Assembly (NCBI GenBank): GCA_003999685.1
Contig: CP021224.1
Coordinates: forward strand, 1,240,001-1,304,000
Direction: 5' to 3'
DNA: 64,000 bases
Source of the DNA: Taiwanofungus camphoratus
Taxonomy: Eukaryota > Basidiomycota > Agaricomycetes > Polyporales > Taiwanofungaceae
Below, piece by piece: positions 24,347 to 37,211 of this stretch. The number at the start of each line of letters is the position of its first letter. Position 1 is the first letter of the stretch. Position numbers and translations under genes: made by a program. Under the pieces are notes generated by a model, which saw only the letters and a list, made by a program, of their open reading frames with translations, made no database searches and was not told the DNA's origin.

Positions 24347-26202
24347 ATGTCCTCCTTAGCGGGGGCACTCATTCCCCCAATCCCTTCCTCTCAGGATTCC
24401 AAATACAGGCCGCAGCCGGAAGACGTCGATATGGATCAGCCACCCGCCGAACTCGACCCCAATGTCGACGCACCTGCCCCAGCACAAGACGAGGAAATGA
24501 ATGACCTCTTCGGCGAAGATAACGATCTGAACATTAAACACGAAGAGTAGGTCGCTTCCGCCACATTTAGAACATCAACCTAACTCGACATACTTCAGCG
24601 CAGCTACCCCGGCGTCTTCGGAGCATGTCGAGCATGTCGACGGCTTGTCCTCTCCGGAACGCAGGCACAGAGAAGCCATGGAATATGCGGAAGAGGATGA
24701 TGCCGAACCTGTGGTTGAGCAGGTTCTCGAAGCCAATGCCGCTATACCCAACATACCCGTCCCGAGAAGTTCGGACGGCAATGTCAGTCGCCGTCTTTCT
24801 CTCTCTACTCACCCCAATTCCCACATACTGAATTTATGCTCATACCCACAGTACTGGGTCATCCGCATGCCCAACTTTGTCAAGGTCGATTCGAAACCCT
24901 TCCACCCAGACACTTACATTGGTCCGGAACAGGAGGACGAGGAGGCCCAGCTAGCGGAATCCCTTCGAGAAAAGAGCATGACCATCAAGCTCAAAGTAGA
25001 AAACACCGTTCGGTGGCGGTGGGTCAAGGATGAGCACGGGCAGGATGTAAGTTGCTGTCTTAGGACACATTCCACGACAGACTTCTGACCTACGTGTTCA
25101 TCCTCCGCTTTTCTTCCACCTCGGACAACCTGTTGCTCTGTTGTATCAGAGGCGACAATCTAACAGTCGGATTGTTAGGTGGTCTGACGGAACTTTGAGC
25201 TTGCAACTTGGCAAAGAGTTATTTGATATCACACAAACTATCGACACATCAGGTGCCATCCCACGGCAGGCGCTCGGAGGTACACAACAATCCACACAAA
25301 GTGTCCCGCCTCCCTCGCAACCGCCCTCGACGCCCAGTGGTGGCACAAAGTCACAGGGCCTCACGTATCTCGTCGCGCAACACAAGCGTGCTGAGATCCT
25401 CCAATGCGAGGCGCTCGTCACTGGCTACATGTCTCTGCGCCCAACGGGCATGCAGTCCGAGACACATCGCATGCTCGTGCGCGCGGTTGGCCAGAAACAC
25501 AACAAGGTTGCGCGGCTGCGCATGGCGCCCGACCCCACCACGGACCCGGAGCGCGAGAAGATGGAGCTGATGAAGATGGCCTCACGTAAGCCCAAAAAAG
25601 CAAAGGGCGAGGACGACGGCTTCGGTAGCACGCGGAAGCGTCGTGCGAGCTACACCAGGAAAAGGACGGGTGACGATATGTGGTCTGATGATGAAGAGGA
25701 AGCGGTCTTTGGTGGTGCATCAGAAGATGAGTATGGGGATGATGCGGCTGGGGACAGGAAGGTGAAACGGAGAAAGGCTGCACCGGAAGACAGCAGCAAA
25801 AAGGGACCTGGGGAATACCAGACCGATGACTTCCTTGTGGCTGACTCAGAGGAGGAGGATGGTGGATTTGGTGATTCTGATGAAGATGTCAGGAGCAGGA
25901 GACGAACTCGACGGGACCATCCAGAAGAGGAAGAGGGAAATGAGGACGATTTGGAGAGATTAGAAGCGAAGATTGTCCAGCAGGAGGCGGAAGAAAGGAA
26001 GCGAAAGCGAGAAAACAGTGGAAAGAGTAACAACAATGCCGACCAAGATAAGGAAGCGTCGGATGGTGGAGGGGGCGAAGATGTTATGGATATCGAGAGT
26101 GAAGAGGAAGATGAGGAATTTGGTGTGCGCCGTCGTACAGCACCGGCCGCCCCAGGTGCTCGGAAAAGAAAAGTATTCGAGGTCGATGAAGAGGAAGAGT
26201 AG
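24347..26202 (+). CDS. LEO1: RNA polymerase-associated protein Leo1 (Paf1 complex)
   Basis: Subunit of the Paf1 complex, which travels with RNA polymerase II and supports histone modification during elongation. The ATG at 24347 opens an acidic N terminus (EEMNDLFGEDNDLNIKHEE). After short introns the Leo1 core follows: YWVIRMPNFVKVDSKPFHPDTY, then MTIKLKVENTVRWRW and, across another intron, RQSNSRIVRWSDGTLSLQLG with KELFDI. The next part contains the conserved AEILQCEALVTGYMSLRPTG, HRMLVRAVGQKHNKVARLRM and a DPEREKMELMKM-type helix. The C-terminal third is a highly charged, DE/KR-rich disordered tail, usual for Leo1. The stop is at 26200-26202, only 96 bases from the convergent ataxin-10 gene. 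Confidence 0.94.
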
Positions 26203-26298
26203 TAATGTTCATCTATATTATTTCATTGATATACAGTGCTGGTAGCGATACAATGTCGAACGTTCACTTGAGCTACATAGGAGAAATAACTACTAGGC

Positions 26299-28673
26299 TT
26301 ATAGCGATCGAAGCAACCCATTTGCGTCCCATCTTCCAACTGGCTGGATAGCCTGCACTACAGCTTGGTTTTCCGTGTTTCCATGGAGCAAGTTCCTCAA
26401 CGTAAATATTGCGTGCTCTCTCAAGTCTAAATAGATAGTGTACGCCAGATTAGGGTAAGAGAGCGTGGTAATACACAATCACCTACATGGATTTTGGTCG
26501 TCTACGACGCACAGGTTCATAACGACAGGAATACCGCCACACATACGCACGCGGTCCTGCACAGCCCGGTCGTCCGCACAGAGAATTCCAAGGAGACGCA
26601 CGAGATCACGCTTCACATAGGAAAAGCCTGCCGATGAAGACAGTTTTCCGTTATCTGTCCCGGTATTTCTACTGGCAGCTATACACGCTTGATCGAGTCC
26701 TTGGGCTTGAGCATCCTGTCCAGGGGGGTCTGGTCGCTGCACAACCTTACCAAAGGTGATCCTGGGGAGGAAAATGTCAAGTAGACCGAGCGTCTCTGTT
26801 GCAAAAATACCAAATAGCATAAGCCAAAAACAAGAACAACAGCTACCCGGCCCCCACCAATCAAAGTCTCTACAAGGCCTTGCCCATTTGACGTCGTAGC
26901 CTCCCTGAGACGACCTTTTACCGTGTCAATAGGCTCCGGTCCGATGGTCGCGATGAGATTGGCCTCTTCGGTGCCCAGTGCCATAGAGATAAAGCATTGA
27001 GTGACTAACACTAAGGCCTGGCATACTTGGGGAAGAAGCAGGTCAATTTTCCGAGGCGGTGTTATGTTAACGTCGGGATGTGGTATCTTGGTGTGAATGT
27101 TGTCGGTGTCGGATACACGGCCGTCCGTTGACTTTGGAACGTCGGTGCTGACGTAGTTGTCCGCCGAGACATTGGTGCCGATTGCGCGTTGGACCGCGTG
27201 TTTGGTGTATGTTGACAATACAAGGAATGTAATTATCAGCATTCGGACAAGCTCATCCCGTCTGGACTGTTGATTTAGCATGGCTGCGTTGCGTGCACGC
27301 AGAGATGGCTGTAAGTATGAGTCCAACAACTTCAATAGTGTGATTTGGTGCGAGGCAATGACCTCGTCGGCCCTATGATGATAACGATATGGGTGAGTAT
27401 ACACGAGTATCATTTTAACAGAGGAAATATGAAAGGATGGACAACAGCTAGGTACTTACACAGCTAACTTCGTGTATAGATCTGGTACCAGTCCTTGTTC
27501 GATTACATGGACAAAGATCTCAAAACTAATGACAGAATTGTAAGATAAGCCGAGGTATGGCGGCAATCTAGATGACCCAACGCCTACCCAATATCAAATG
27601 CATGTCCATTCTCACTCGAGTCTTCGGCATCAGATAAGGAGACCATACGATCAAGCATAGCAATGCATAACCGGGGACCTCTGGCGCTACTGATAAGCAG
27701 TTCCCTGACCGTCAAGAAAAAGGTTCATGCTTGTAGTATGCCGTTATGGTGGGCAGGCACATACATGCACTCCGTGCTTTCATGTATACAATTCAGGACG
27801 AAGACGAAGGTTGAGGATACTGTTCTTGGGTCAGGCGAGGCTAGAAGTCGTCTACCGCAGATCGAGAAGGTTATATTAGATGCATGTTTGATTGAAATTT
27901 GAAGACATACAAAAGGATCAGCTGCTCTTCTGGAAATTGTAGGTAAGATGCCCAGAGGCTCCGCGTGAGCGTTTCATTGGCGGTGACGAGATTGGACAGT
28001 GTCTGCACCAGCATTCGGGTAACCGCAAAGGCTGCACAGGTGTCAACGGATGTCCGTAAAGCACTGAAGAGGTGCTTACTGACTTGTAGGATCCTTTGTC
28101 GCCATGAACGAGGTATAATGATGCATTAAAATTCTTACGGCGGGTTCGTTCTCACTGATCAACCATGAAATCACAAATGCAAATTATCAGCACTGTGCAG
28201 ATGTTTAGCTACTCTGAAATTTTGCTTACAACACCATCGCTTGGTTGAGAGGTTCAGCTGCTACCAGATTTCGGGTGAATCTAGCAAGGCTTAGACATAG
28301 CATGGATTGGTGCTTGACGACTGGACTCGTTGATACATGTGCGTTGGCTGCAACGAGCCATAATTCATGGATGAAAACCCAGAAAGAGGGGTTGGCTACT
28401 GTTCCGATCCGATGCCTACAATATGATATATGTCCGCACATGTTTCAATGAAGGATAAAGTGAATCACACCTGAGTTGCTGGTCTTTGGCGAATAATACT
28501 GACAGTTCGTCAAGACTGCTGATGAGTTCGAGGATGGTTTGAAAATCGTTATAGTCGACAGCACTGGCGGCTTTCCAGAAGTTCGAAAGTCGAGGGTCGG
28601 TAATGAGCTCATCTGCACCGTCAAGGAGATGAGTATTTGAAGGGCCGGCGATGGAAGATGAACGATTGGCCAT
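26299..28673 (-). CDS. Ataxin-10 homologue (armadillo-like repeat protein)
   Basis: Cytoplasmic helical-repeat protein of the ataxin-10 family; the yeast relative (Copper transport protein 86) is poorly characterised. Starts at the ATG at 28673 with MANRSSSIAGPSNTHLLDG. The second exon has SMLCLSLARFTRNLVAAEPLNQ, which matches the N-terminal repeat region. The diagnostic C-terminal domain is clear: VKRDLVRLLGILCADDRAVQ and CGGIPVVMNLCVVDDQNP, joined by splicing to LREHAIFTLRNLLHGNTENQ and a tail ending GLLRSL at 26299. At least six introns are needed, and middle exon borders between 27400 and 28200 are approximate. It is head-to-head with VMA12, 199 bases apart. Confidence 0.88.
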
Positions 28674-28872
28674 ATGAGCCTGAGTGGTATATTGCCTACG
28701 ATGCTTAATGGCGGGTCGCAGGACACGAAAATCTACAATTGATATCTTCGTAGCACTTGGGGAACGTCATGCTTGTTTGTGACCATCGCATGTTGGAGGA
28801 ACGCTTCGGCCCCGCACTTAAATACTTACTCGAAGTGCATTGTCTAGTACCAACTGGCAACGCTGATTGTCT

Positions 28873-29688
28873 ATGATGGTCACTAAGCTCGATATCTCGC
28901 TCGAACCACATCTCGATGACCGTCTCCGACCGCTTGTGCCTCTCCTGCCTGAGCCGCTTGCGTCCCAGCTAAGGCCCTTGCTCCAAGACTCCTTGTCGTC
29001 CCGTACTATCCCTTACGAACTGCTCTCTTCCATCTCCCAATGGGCCCGTTCCGAAACTGGTGAATTTGCCCTCCAAGCACACGCTCCTCCGCTTCGACCT
29101 CAGGACTACGCCATGATCTCACTGCTCGCTGGTACTCGTTCTTCTCCCGATCGCAGCTTACCTGCGCCTTTAAAGGACCGCTCGGATCCGCAGTATCTGC
29201 GTAGGAGGGAGCTGAGTGACAGACGTGCAATAACGGCGTTGGTGAATGCGCTGCTCAGTATTGGCGGTGCTGGCGCCGCGACTTGGTGGGCTGCGGACAG
29301 GCTGGCTTGGAAGGACGAGTGGGTACGTATAGTGCCAGTTTCTGGCTATTATGAGAAGAACATGCTCATGCTCTTCTTGTAGAAAGTACTTCTAGCCCTC
29401 TTGGCGGCCGTGACAGTCGCCATTGCAGAGGGCATCTTGTATATGATCTGGGATTCACGCCGCTCCAAAGTACCCCAAGGACATACTCCTGCCTTTCAAG
29501 GCCTCGCGCTGCCCCACTCTCGAACAAAAGCAAAGAAGACAGATGGTGATGGAGAGCCGGTACGCCCTTCGACGTCCAAAGTTCAGTCATCAACTTCCAC
29601 TGCGACCTCACTTGCGTCGGCTCCTCGCTTAGGCCTGCGTGATCGCACAATTACCACTGCAAGTACGTCTACCGAGAAGCGCAATTGA
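28873..29688 (+). CDS. VMA12: V-ATPase assembly factor Vma12/Vph2 family
   Basis: Endoplasmic-reticulum membrane protein needed to assemble the V0 sector of the vacuolar proton pump. The first ATG is at 28873 (a second follows directly). The soluble N-terminal half leads to YLRRRELSDRRAITALVNAL, then two hydrophobic segments: LLSIGGAGAATWWAADRLAW and, after one intron (29322 to about 29382), KVLLALLAAVTVAIAEGILY. These form the hairpin typical of the family. A polar, Ser/Thr/Lys-rich cytosolic tail ends at the stop at 29686. Length (about 250 residues) and the paired helices fit well. Confidence 0.9.
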
Positions 29689-29861
29689 AATTCACGAGAC
29701 GTACTTCAGATAGGGTCCTTTCAAGTGAACTTGCGAGAAAAGGTGATAGACACCCGAAAACGGGCGCAGTTGACGGGAAATAATAACGCTCAGGAAGCAG
29801 TCTAACGTTCCAGAGGGACCATAACGAGCAAGAAAGCAGTATTCCATCAATCGCAGTAGGC

Positions 29862-30909
29862 CTATTCGCAACGATAAATTCCCAGAATACGCATCAGTTC
29901 CGAAAGGTACCATCCTGTTAGTCCCCAGACTTCCAGTCGGCCCTCTCGTCCTCCCCCGATCTCATCACGCTGCTGTGGGTTGTTGACCATGTGCAGCTCA
30001 GCATTCGCGCGATCCGCGTGTACAGCACCTGGTCCCGAAACAATGTCTGCAACGCTGACTGCGTAATAGGGCCTTGCACCGCGGAACAGATATGAACGCA
30101 AGCGAGGGGGAGAGATAAGTGCGGACAGAGGTAGATGGAATACGTGTGCAACCTCGTTGCGGGATAGCGTGAGGGTGGAAACAGATAGTGACGGAAGAGG
30201 CGTAGTCAAGTCTGTGTCCGTATATGCATGAGATGGATGCTGTGAGGTTTCGGAGTAGCCTTTGTCCTGTCGATTTGCGTGAATAAAGCCCTGCAGTGAT
30301 GGATAGACGCGCAAAAATATGAGATCGCTCTGATAACAGGCCGGGCGTGAATATTGAGACTGACTACGTAAGGCCAAACACGTAGTCCACGAAGAGACGT
30401 CTCGGGCGGGCCAATGCGACCGAGAATTTCTACTTGGTCAGGATGGATGCCAATTTCTTCTTCACTTTCGCGAAGGGCAGTTGTTAACCTTGATTCATCA
30501 GCCTACTCCCGGATAAAAAATATAAGGAACAGATGGCAACTTAGAACACGCAAATGATGACTGACCTTATCGACCCTTCCTCCGGGAAAGCTATGCAGAG
30601 ACTTATTGGTTACGATCATGGCAATTGAACGTCTTCTGCGCACCTCACCTCTCCGGAGTGTGTCCTCAGCTTCCCTCGCACCTCAAGAAGAATGCCAGGG
30701 ACTCCTTTTACGTTGCAGAAAGGGACAAGGACGGCTGCATGCGTCTCATCAGGGTTGTATATATTAGAAGATTCGGAGAAGGCAGCTGCGAGGGTAGTCT
30801 GGATTGAACTCAGCGACGAGCGGGTAAATGGAGATGCTACTGAGATGTGCGCAGACGAAGGACTGGGACGAGGAAAGGGTGTGGCTTTGGTAGTGAGTGT
30901 CCGGAGCAT
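29862..30909 (-). CDS. PCD1: Nudix hydrolase, CoA diphosphatase type (Pcd1/NUDT7-like)
   Basis: Predicted to hydrolyse coenzyme A or acyl-CoA diphosphate bonds, usually in peroxisomes or mitochondria. The conserved core reads AAVLVPFCNVKGVPGILLEVRGKLRTHSGEV and, across an intron whose donor is GTGCGC, SFPGGRVDK. The Nudix box helix follows in the next exon as TALRESEEEIGIHPDQVEIL (RExxEE-GI), then PPETSLRGLRVWPYV. The C terminus LEVWGLTGWYLSELMRILGI is the usual last helix. HSGEVSFPGG is the hallmark of the CoA-pyrophosphatase branch. I start at the Met at 30909 because it leaves an 82-base divergent spacer; an in-frame ATG at 30993 is possible but would overlap the neighbouring start codon. 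No obvious C-terminal SKL peroxisomal signal (it ends RCE). Confidence 0.9.
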
Positions 30910-30991
30910 GACGCTCTCTCTCGCGAGTGTCTTTGCTCTTGACTTACAGCCGCCATCGCCACAGCAGGGCATGTCGACGAATTGACTACTC
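30910..30991. promoter_or_regulatory. Divergent promoter between Nudix and BRAP2 genes
   Basis: Only 82 bases separate the preferred start codons. If the upstream Nudix ATG is used, the two start codons overlap by two bases (30991-30993 and 30992-30994). Transcription starts would then lie within the opposite gene. Confidence 0.4.
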
Positions 30992-33128
30992 ATGCGGGGC
31001 TATCACATTCGCATATCTCTTGACTGTTCCTCGCCGTCGGTGCCTACACCTTCCACGTCCTACAGCAACACCAAGCCATCGACCACTTTTGTACCAACGT
31101 CGCTTTTCCAGCCGCTTCCTTCTCACAGTCCAAAATCAACAGCGTCTCGTGATAGGGTAGTTGGGTACGGCCAAAACGAGGGCTTATTCAACTACCATCA
31201 TCTAGACTATCGCTTCGGAGCAATTAGAATCGATTGGGTCGATTGTGCTCGCGAAATGAATGCAAGCACGTCCAAGAAGTCCGGAATAGGGAAAGAAAGA
31301 GAGAATGCGGAAGAGCGGCGCAGTAAGGTGCTCGAATGATATGCAATGATGTGAACTAAATCGTACGAATCACAGGCGAGCCGGCAATTGCTACCTTTGT
31401 GCCTCATGCTTCTGAAGTAACAAAGTCTGGTTCGACTAATCTTCCTGAGGGTGTCGTGCACATATATCGTGATACTCTCAAGCCGTTCGATGCGTTCCAG
31501 GCATCATCATCGACAATTTCATCACCGACTGCTCTTTCAACCGACACAATTACCGCCGAGTACATTTCCAACTATACACCAAACTTAGATGACGTCGTTC
31601 TAGCCGTTCTTGCCGTCCCCTCATGGATGACTCCCTCTGACTTCCTTGCGTTCGTTACTCCTGCTGCCGAAGGAGTCGCTCTCCTCAGGATGATCAGGTA
31701 TCGTGCAGTTACCTAAGGAGAAAATCAACTTATTGATTTGTGTAGAGATTCTGCCCCGAACAGATCAATTGTGGTAATGAAATTTAGGGATCCATCCAAC
31801 GCCATCGACTTTGCGGAGGCATATAATGGCAAGCAATTCAACTCTATGGAGGTAAGTCCTTCTACTGCTGCTAATTCACACCCCGAATAGATATGACTTA
31901 GACACTTCTTTGTCGCGGCGTAGCCTGAGATCTGTCACGTCGTTCGTGTTCTATCCATAACTATCGACTCGACCGATCAATTTTCGCAAGAACTTTGCCG
32001 GGTGGGTTATACACAAGATACAGGAGCAACATACGAGCTTCCAACCTGCCCAGTCTGCCTCGAGCGCATGGACTCAGCTGTAACGGGCCTTGTCACGGTT
32101 CCATGCTCGCATACATTCCATTGTGCATGTTTAAGTAAATGGGGTGATAGTCGGTAAGCACCTTAATCATCTCAGTTCATTTACACGAGCAAACCTCCAC
32201 TAGGTGTCCCGTTTGTCGTTATTCTCAAACACTTTTGTCATCGCATCCATCCTACTGCGCAGATTGTGCAAGTACCACCAACCTCTGGATATGTCTCATC
32301 TGTGGCAATATCGGCTGCGGACGTTATGGTCGTGCGCACGCGCATGCGCACTATACTAAAACAACGCACCTCTATGCGCTCGAGCTGGAGACGCAGCGCG
32401 TTTGGGACTACGCTGGCGATGGCTATGTGCATCGACTCATCCAAAACAAGGCCGACGGAAAGCTTGTGGAGCTCCCTTCCGCCGCATCTTCGGTCGGGAC
32501 TAACAGCATGCGCGGTGAAGGCGGAGTAGGCCCGAGTACGGCGGACGCCCTGAGTGCTGAAAAGATTGAGGCGATTGGTATCGAGTATTCATATCTTTTA
32601 ACCTCTCAGCTCGATTCCCAACGGACCTTTTACGAGGATCAAACAACAGAACTGCGCGGACAAATAGACAGCTTGCGTGGACTTGTGGAACAGTTGACAT
32701 TGGAAGTTGAGAAGGGTAAAGCAATTGTTCGAGAGGATGAGGAACTACATATGAGACAGGAGAGGTCTCGTATTGCTGAACTTGAACGGGAGATGTTCAA
32801 GGTTGAAAACAGGGCGGAGAAAGCGACGAAACTTGCACGAAATCTAGCGAAGGAACTCCAGGAAGAACGTGCAGTGAGTACGGGTTTATTGAGGAATTTG
32901 CGAAAGGCGAAAGAGGATGCTGAGCGAGCACAGCGTGAAAAAGCGGACTCCCTGGTGAGAGTGAAGGAGCTGGAGGATCAAGTAAGAGATGTAATGTTTT
33001 TCCTGGAGGCGAAGAACAGTATTGAGAATGGAAATGGGGTAGTGGCCGAGGCAGCTGGGGGATCTCTGGAATTACGAATGCCAAAAACAATATCTTCGGA
33101 GATGAAAGAAACCGATGAGCAGAAGTAA
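30992..33128 (+). CDS. ETP1: BRAP2/Etp1-type RING-H2 and UBP zinc-finger ubiquitin ligase
   Basis: Cytoplasmic E3 ligase related to human BRAP (IMP) and yeast Etp1. Domains in order after splicing: a basic, Ser-rich N terminus; an RRM-like domain ([20 protein letters not shown], then [21 protein letters not shown] with KQFNSMEPEICHVV); a RING-H2 ([25 protein letters not shown] and CPVCR, split by an intron near 32155-32210); and a UBP-type zinc finger ([24 protein letters not shown], then [23 protein letters not shown]) with its zinc ligands in place. A long coiled coil (about 32,590 to 33,000) ends the protein. The UBP finger should bind the free ubiquitin C terminus. Five short introns. It is the last gene before the composition change. 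Confidence 0.94.
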
Positions 33129-35167
33129 ATACAAGGGTGTTGTCTGGTGAACTCAGAAGTCATCACCAAGAATCAAGTGTATTGGGTTTGTGAGTCATAG
33201 ACAAGGTGTATACATAACAAAACTTGTTGCACTTTGCTTCAGAGAGTATGAAGGGTGGAAAATTTGTACTTGTCCTTGTATGTTATGTACATTAATTATG
33301 CTTGACCATCTCTTAAATGAACTATAATATTAGACTAATGTTGGATGTGAGATGACAGTGCGAAAAGATAGTGTGGATGAGATCAACATCAGGAAAAAAT
33401 TGCTAATCCTCTCTAATTATTGATTATATCAAACTGAAGATTTATACCACATAACCCAATCAATGGGAAGTCAGCTAGATAATCAGGACAAATTGTATTG
33501 CATCAGACAATGTTGTAATCTGTAGTCTACTAGACCTGCACATGAAAACTGGCTTTCATGTATAGTAAGATCTGTCTTTGTCTGTATCTTCCTCATAGTG
33601 GAGAGAGGCTGTGGATATAAGGCCTAAAACATGCATGCCATCTGAGAAAGGGAGCAGACAGCTTCAACAAGGCTTATGTGTTGAGGTTCAAAGTGTGCAC
33701 ACCAGCCACCCTAGAAAGGGGGGATGAAATGGTAGAACTAAAAATGTAGGGACAATGATAAAATTGATGAAATGGGTCAGAAAGGGAATGTTGAATGTGA
33801 TGAAGGAAAGAATGCATTTTGTCAATCTAATTTTTGAAATCTTCTTCATCATTCTCTTTTTGATCTTTAGTGACATGCATAAGTGTGACTAAATAAAAAT
33901 AATCACCCTTATCTGAGATAACCGGACCTGATTCAAGTTGGGTGTTTCTCAGTTGTTCTGGTAGACTAATAGAGATTGTTTGTTAGTTCTTTGAAGGGAA
34001 AAGGGGTGCTAAGGTAACCTTAATCAAAAGGTCAAAGCAGTGATAGATGCTGATAAGTATACATAACTTGCAAGCAGTAGATCACACTTTGAGAAGCTAA
34101 TAGCTATGATAGATATTGACAAATACTTGTGACTTTCAAACAGTAGATCACACTATTAGAGGGTAACAATTACTTTATTCAAGCTAGTACAATCCTTATG
34201 TCCTTCTAGCTGAAACTTATACTAAATAATTTCAAAAGCTGTCTGAAATGAGATTCAGGACTGAAAATCTTTTTCTTTTTTTTCTGCTACTGAAACTGGC
34301 CCTTATATACTAAAAGTGTGGGGATTTTAAGACAATGAGAATCTTAAGACAATAAGGTATATTTTAATGGGGGTTCTCATATGTAAAAGTTAATGGCATA
34401 GTTATTGTTGACCTGAAAAGTCAAACAATATGAGTTTAAATAAATTATAAGCTAAACTAGGCATAGGTATAATGGATCATAGCTTCATTTTTCTCTAAAA
34501 ACTCTCTTTCATAGTGTTTTTTTTTTTCTGATTTCCATTTGACCCTATGGTCTAATGAAGTGCATAATAAGGCAGACTACTTTTCTTGTACTTATTTGAG
34601 GGAGAGTCTATTGTTCTGAAGGGTCTAGGTGCAATTTTGAACTTTTGACCTAGGCTTATTGCCCCTTTCTGGCTTTTTCACTATGGTAGAAATCTCTGGA
34701 CATGATGGCATAATATGTGATATGTCTTTTTCTTTTGACATTTACAGAGTGTGCTTTTCTTCCAATTTACTCCTTCATCTCTTCTGTTCCTCATCTACTA
34801 TCAAACACTTTTCTGACACTCCAGCACATCACAAATCTATCTCAAACTCTTCCTGTGTCTCTCTGTGTGCCTTCATCTCCCTTTTGACTGCATATCTAAT
34901 TCATACATTAGTGATTCTTTCAGCAGGAATTGAAACTTCCCTCTGATCCAGCACAAATGATAGTGGTTTTTATAACAAACACTATGCATACAGGTCATCA
35001 GACTGGATGTCAGGTGATAAAAATGAGTGTAAAATTGATACAAGACAAGTCACAATGAAGCTATGGTCAGCAGAGTTGAGACAAGTCAGAAAGAGATAGG
35101 CATATCAAGTTGCACAAAAAGTTCGCAGAAAGTAGATAAACTGCAGACTGGAGAGTCTGGTGACTGC
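33129..35167. other. AT-rich, CpG-poor decayed DNA
   Basis: Directly after the BRAP2 stop the sequence turns AT-rich with homopolymer runs and scarcely any CG dinucleotide. Short open frames carry no family signal. It is probably old, heavily mutated transposon sequence, but no element could be bounded. Confidence 0.6.
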
Positions 35168-35905
35168 TGATAGGTGCCAGATGCTTCTAGGCCCTGCTAG
35201 TGCTGTAGATTGACCTTGTGCACTTTAGTCATATCTTCAATATCACTCAACACAGCCACTGTGGCCCACACTACCTTGTAGTGCTCTTTAATGCCACTTG
35301 ATGCACTGACTGTGGCCTGCGCTGCTTTGTGGTATTCTTTTATATCTTTGATGTTTGATACAGCCACTCTGAAGACCTGGTCTGATTTTCCAGTTAACTG
35401 TTTCTGCTTTTTGCAGACATCACACCCTTTCAAATCATTGTTTTTGCATATGACCAGTGCCACACCACTTTGATATCTCTTGATCACCTACAATGCACCA
35501 CTTAATGTTCTCAGCTATGCTGTAGTGGGGGTATTTGCATTAGACTAGCCAGCCTACATAAGTGTTCTGTGTCTCAAAAATACAAGTTTCTTTCCTTCAT
35601 TCTGTAGAGCTCAAGAGAGCCTCTGAAAGGCAAGTCTTTTTCTGTGTTTTATTACATTTTACTGCATTCTACTGCATTTTTTCCAACTTCAATTATGTTC
35701 AAAGTGTTGCATTCCCACATCTCTATTATTGACTCTACTGTGTCCATTTTTAATCTCCTTCAAAGAGTTGCATCTTTGTCCATCTTCAACTTTATCAAAG
35801 ACTTGCATTCTCATCCATTTTCAACCACATTAAAGGGTTGCATTCTCAGTCTGTTACAGTCTCAATCCATCTTTAATCCCCTTTAAAGGGTTGCATTCTT
35901 ATTGA
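35168..35905 (+). mobile_element. LTR-like unit family A, copy 1 (truncated, diverged)
   Basis: Begins TGATAGGTGCCAG, like the other A copies at 53397 and (inverted) 61639, and follows them through recognisable blocks (GAGCTCAAGAG, repeats of a motif near AAAGGGTTGCATTCT). It stops at a point equivalent to about two thirds of the A unit and then passes into another element's gag remnant. More diverged than the other copies, so older or a different subfamily. Confidence 0.6.
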
Positions 35906-36871
35906 TATGATCTAGATAATCCTGGAACCTAGAAAGTGCTCTGCAACAGTATTCCTGACTGCTGGTCTCTCTTCTGGGGTGTCAGTGAAGTGTTGAAAAT
36001 GGGGAAATTGTCTCTGTTCTATGGACTCCATTGTGGATGTCTCTAACAATTCCTCAGTTTCTTCACTGCTCCAGTAGTCTGTTGATGGGACTGAGTATGG
36101 CTGGGTCTCCTCTGTTGTGAAGTTATCTGAGTCCAATGACCAATGTGATTTGGATGTCTCACCTTTGATGGAATCAGTGAGTTCATGCTGAGTGCCTGCC
36201 TCTTTAGAGCCTACTCTTCCAACTTCATCAGGAGGTTGTGAAAGTCCAGGTTCAGTTTTGTGTGAATCATTGCCTTCATTACCAGCCTCCTCTGGGCTTA
36301 TGCCATCATGTCTCTCTTTTCTGGCCTTTCTGGGTTTTGGACATGTCTTGACCATGTGTCCTGGCTTCTTGCACTGGTAACAGCTTTTCTTCTTTCAGTG
36401 ATGAGATGTTGAAACTGCTTCAGGACATTTCTGTCAGTGGCCTTTCTTGGAGCCTGCACCTCTCTGCCCCTGTTTGAGGCTTTAGCAGAGGGTTGAAAAA
36501 GGCCAAGATCATCGTCACTTAGTGTAAGTGGTCTATCTCAAGAGATTCCTAGTGCTGTTTCTTCTGTTGTTTCTGATCAGAGCAGATTATCCTCCTCCCT
36601 TTCTACTTTCAGTTTTTTTCACCAGGCAATAGCTCTCTGGACTATTGCCAGAAATTTCTCCATGTTTCCTGTAATTCCTATCCTTTGATTGACACTGATG
36701 GTACACACTTGTAGTCAAGTGATCCTTCTGTCAGTCCCTTTTGATGGGGACACTGGTCTTATCCAATCCTTTCTATAAGGATGTTGATGAGGGCCTGATT
36801 TCCTTTGTTTGTTTTATTTTGTTTGTGTTCTGGTTCGCTATCCTGAGATAGAGGTTGAAATCTTGTTCTAA
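35906..36871 (-). mobile_element. Gag remnant of an LTR retrotransposon (family D internal region)
   Basis: Minus-strand reading gives a CCHC knuckle, CYQCKKPGHMVKTC, followed by a basic patch and a Glu/Ser/Thr-rich tail, as in the end of a Ty3/gypsy-type Gag. It lies just inside the family D LTR that starts at 36872 and has the same orientation, so it is likely that element's internal part. It is a fossil: broken, and missing everything beyond gag. Confidence 0.65.
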
Positions 36872-37211
36872 TGTTACAGGGTGTCTACATCTGTAAGTGA
36901 CTACTGATGATGGTGAGTCATTGAGTAGTCAGACATGGAGTGTATATGAGGAGTCAGACTGGCTGACAATGAGTATACATCTAAGTCTTTAACTGCTAGC
37001 CCAACAGTCTTGAAAGAGTTGTAGGCTAAGTTGTTGTCTAAGTCCTAGTGTAGTCACAGAGATATAGATGGTCTGAAAAGACCCATTGAATAGACAAAGG
37101 TATTGAGGCCTAGGCCTAATACTAGAGTATAAATGATAATGACAGTACCAAAGTACACAGTGTAATAAAAGGAGGACAAGATTGGGGTACTCTACAGTGA
37201 GCCAACCCCTT

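Noticed and set aside
34659-34946. 95-codon frame in the AT-rich stretch
   Set aside because: No motif and typical of chance frames in T-rich DNA.
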